NCBI GenBank assembly: GCA_945877005.1
Contig: CAMCQL010000114.1
Span: 1-6,497 of the forward strand
DNA: 6,497 nucleotides
Source: Chryseobacterium gleum
GTDB lineage: Bacteria > Bacteroidota > Bacteroidia > Flavobacteriales_D > Crocinitomicaceae
Direction of reading: 5' to 3'
Shown: piece after piece, positions 5,569-6,497 of the stretch
Layout of the letters: every line of letters starts with the position of its first letter
Position numbering within the stretch: position 1 is the first letter of the stretch
Notes under the pieces: generated by a model
Seen by the model: the letters and a program-made list of their open reading frames with translations, nothing else
What the model was told of the DNA's origin: nothing
Database searches by the model: none
Made by a program: the position numbers and the translations under genes

Positions 5569-6497
5569 ATGAAAAATAAACATTTAAGTTTCGTAGGACT
5601 AATGCTATGTTCCTACATATTTTCAAGTTGTAACGGCAATACAAAAAGTAATGACAGTAATTTAAACACAGAAACGAATAACGCAACTGATTTCAATATT
5701 TTAGTTCAAGATTGGAATAAAGCTCACTCATCAAAAGATGTTGGTGTATTTTCTAATCTTTTTAACAATACTGTATTATTCTATGGAACTCAAATGGACA
5801 AAAACTCTTGTATTGAAAGTAAACTATCGCTTTTTAAGAAAAATCCAGACTTCTATCAGCAAATTTACGGTGATATTCAAATAGACAATATCAACAATAC
5901 CGAAGTTAAATGCAGTTTCGTTAAGCGAGTAACAGTGAAACAGGCGACAACTGATTATCCATCATACTTAATATTTAGGAAAGTTGATGAAAACTGGAAA
6001 ATAGTAACAGAAGGTGATTTAGTTACCGATAAAAATCTTTCAAAAACTAAATCAGTAAAGACAGACATACCAAATGATGCAATAAAAGGGGATTTTAATG
6101 GTGATGGTATTTTGGAATATATGTGGTTAGTCAAACCTAAAATTGATGATGACGGTATGAGTTGTATTGGTGATTGCATTAGTTATATTAAATTTTCCGA
6201 CCACAATATACCTTCCATAAAAGTTGAGAATTGTATTGGCGGAACACCCTCAAATGAGGGAGACTTGAATAAAAACGGAGGGGATGAAATTGGGTTATTG
6301 CCTGGATGGTTTACAAGTTGTTGGCGAGGTTATCACGTATGGACACTTATAAATGGCAAATGGGTTAATGCAGTAGAACCATTTTCAACACATTGTAACC
6401 AATGGGAAGAAGGTGTAAAACCAATTGAAATTGACTTGAATAGAGAAGGTTATGTCATAATAAGGTATAGTGAACATACAGGAGATGATATAATTAC
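5569..6497 (+). CDS. Lipoprotein with NTF2-like domain and FG-GAP-like repeats (3' end beyond window)
   Basis: The frame is open from the ATG at 5569 to the window end (309 codons plus two bases, no stop), so the C-terminus is missing. The signal peptide has an FSSC lipobox at 18-21 with lipidated C21, then an Asn/Ser-rich linker to about 40. Residues 42-150 look like an NTF2/SnoaL-type domain: a first helix with WNKAHSSKD (49-57) and the closing strand NWKIVTEGD (142-150), both typical of small-ligand or scaffold NTF2-like proteins. From about 165, DFNGDG (175-180) and DLNKNGGDE (232-240) are Asp/Asn-rich loops like the calcium-binding loops of FG-GAP/VCBS propeller repeats. Cysteines C199, C203, C222, C251 and C276 may form disulfides. 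It is a likely outer-membrane or surface lipoprotein; the role is unknown. The ATG follows an A-rich stretch just after the structured element. Confidence 0.75.
   Translation, partial: MKNKHLSFVGLMLCSYIFSSCNGNTKSNDSNLNTETNNATDFNILVQDWNKAHSSKDVGVFSNLFNNTVLFYGTQMDKNSCIESKLSLFKKNPDFYQQIYGDIQIDNINNTEVKCSFVKRVTVKQATTDYPSYLIFRKVDENWKIVTEGDLVTDKNLSKTKSVKTDIPNDAIKGDFNGDGILEYMWLVKPKIDDDGMSCIGDCISYIKFSDHNIPSIKVENCIGGTPSNEGDLNKNGGDEIGLLPGWFTSCWRGYHVWTLINGKWVNAVEPFSTHCNQWEEGVKPIEIDLNREGYVIIRYSEHTGDDII

Noticed and set aside
5955..6179. Minus-strand open frame opposite the NTF2-like lipoprotein
   Set aside because: The plus-strand frame is continuous over 309 codons with recognisable domain features; the minus frame is its shadow.
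6247..6260. Hairpin CCCTC-AAAT-GAGGG as a terminator
   Set aside because: It lies inside an open coding frame, has only 5 bp and no T-tract.

Overview
The window looks like chromosomal or accessory DNA of a Bacteroidota bacterium (Cytophagia/Flavobacteriia/Sphingobacteriia-like). This is inferred from three things: the strong A+T bias, start codons preceded by A-rich stretches rather than Shine-Dalgarno sites, and several short Bacteroidota-style lipoprotein signals (lipobox ending FVAC, FSSC, LFS-C). No tRNA, rRNA, CRISPR array, transposase or integrase was seen. Most genes belong to no family I recognise. TGA is used as an ordinary stop (gene 52-2331), so the standard bacterial code applies.

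Layout. (1) 52-2331 (+) encodes a 759-residue secreted protein of unknown function. (2) 2387-2695 (-) is a small single-pass membrane protein, convergent with gene 1. It is divergent across a 55-bp gap from (3) 2751-3125 (+), a soluble 124-residue protein with a TTG start. (4) 3200-3421 (+) is a two-helix membrane protein with an SAPQQAAGAA / VIPYC motif pair that I recognise from small uncharacterised bacterial membrane proteins. A 135-bp gap with a weak promoter candidate follows. (5-7) 3557-3829, 3834-4094 and 4110-4445 form a tight same-strand cluster: a beta-rich protein, a Cys-rich zinc-ribbon-like protein and a three-helix membrane protein with an acidic coiled-coil tail. (8) 4502-4982 is a broken lipoprotein gene whose lipobox Cys codon reads TGA and which also has a frameshift. 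It lies 11 bp before (9) 4994-5386, an intact lipoprotein. (10) 5412-5534 is a non-coding, G+C-richer, structured repeat-like element. (11) 5569 to the window end is a lipoprotein with an NTF2-like domain followed by FG-GAP-like calcium-binding loops; its 3' end is outside the window.

How it fits together: at least seven of the ten genes (including the broken one) encode envelope proteins (secreted, lipoprotein or membrane). They sit in short same-strand groups separated by distinctive non-coding stretches, next to a decayed gene. This is typical of a variable accessory region. The two best candidates for something new are the structured element at 5412-5534, which may be a mobile or recombination-related repeat, and the three-gene cluster 3557-4445. 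No function can be assigned to either from sequence alone.
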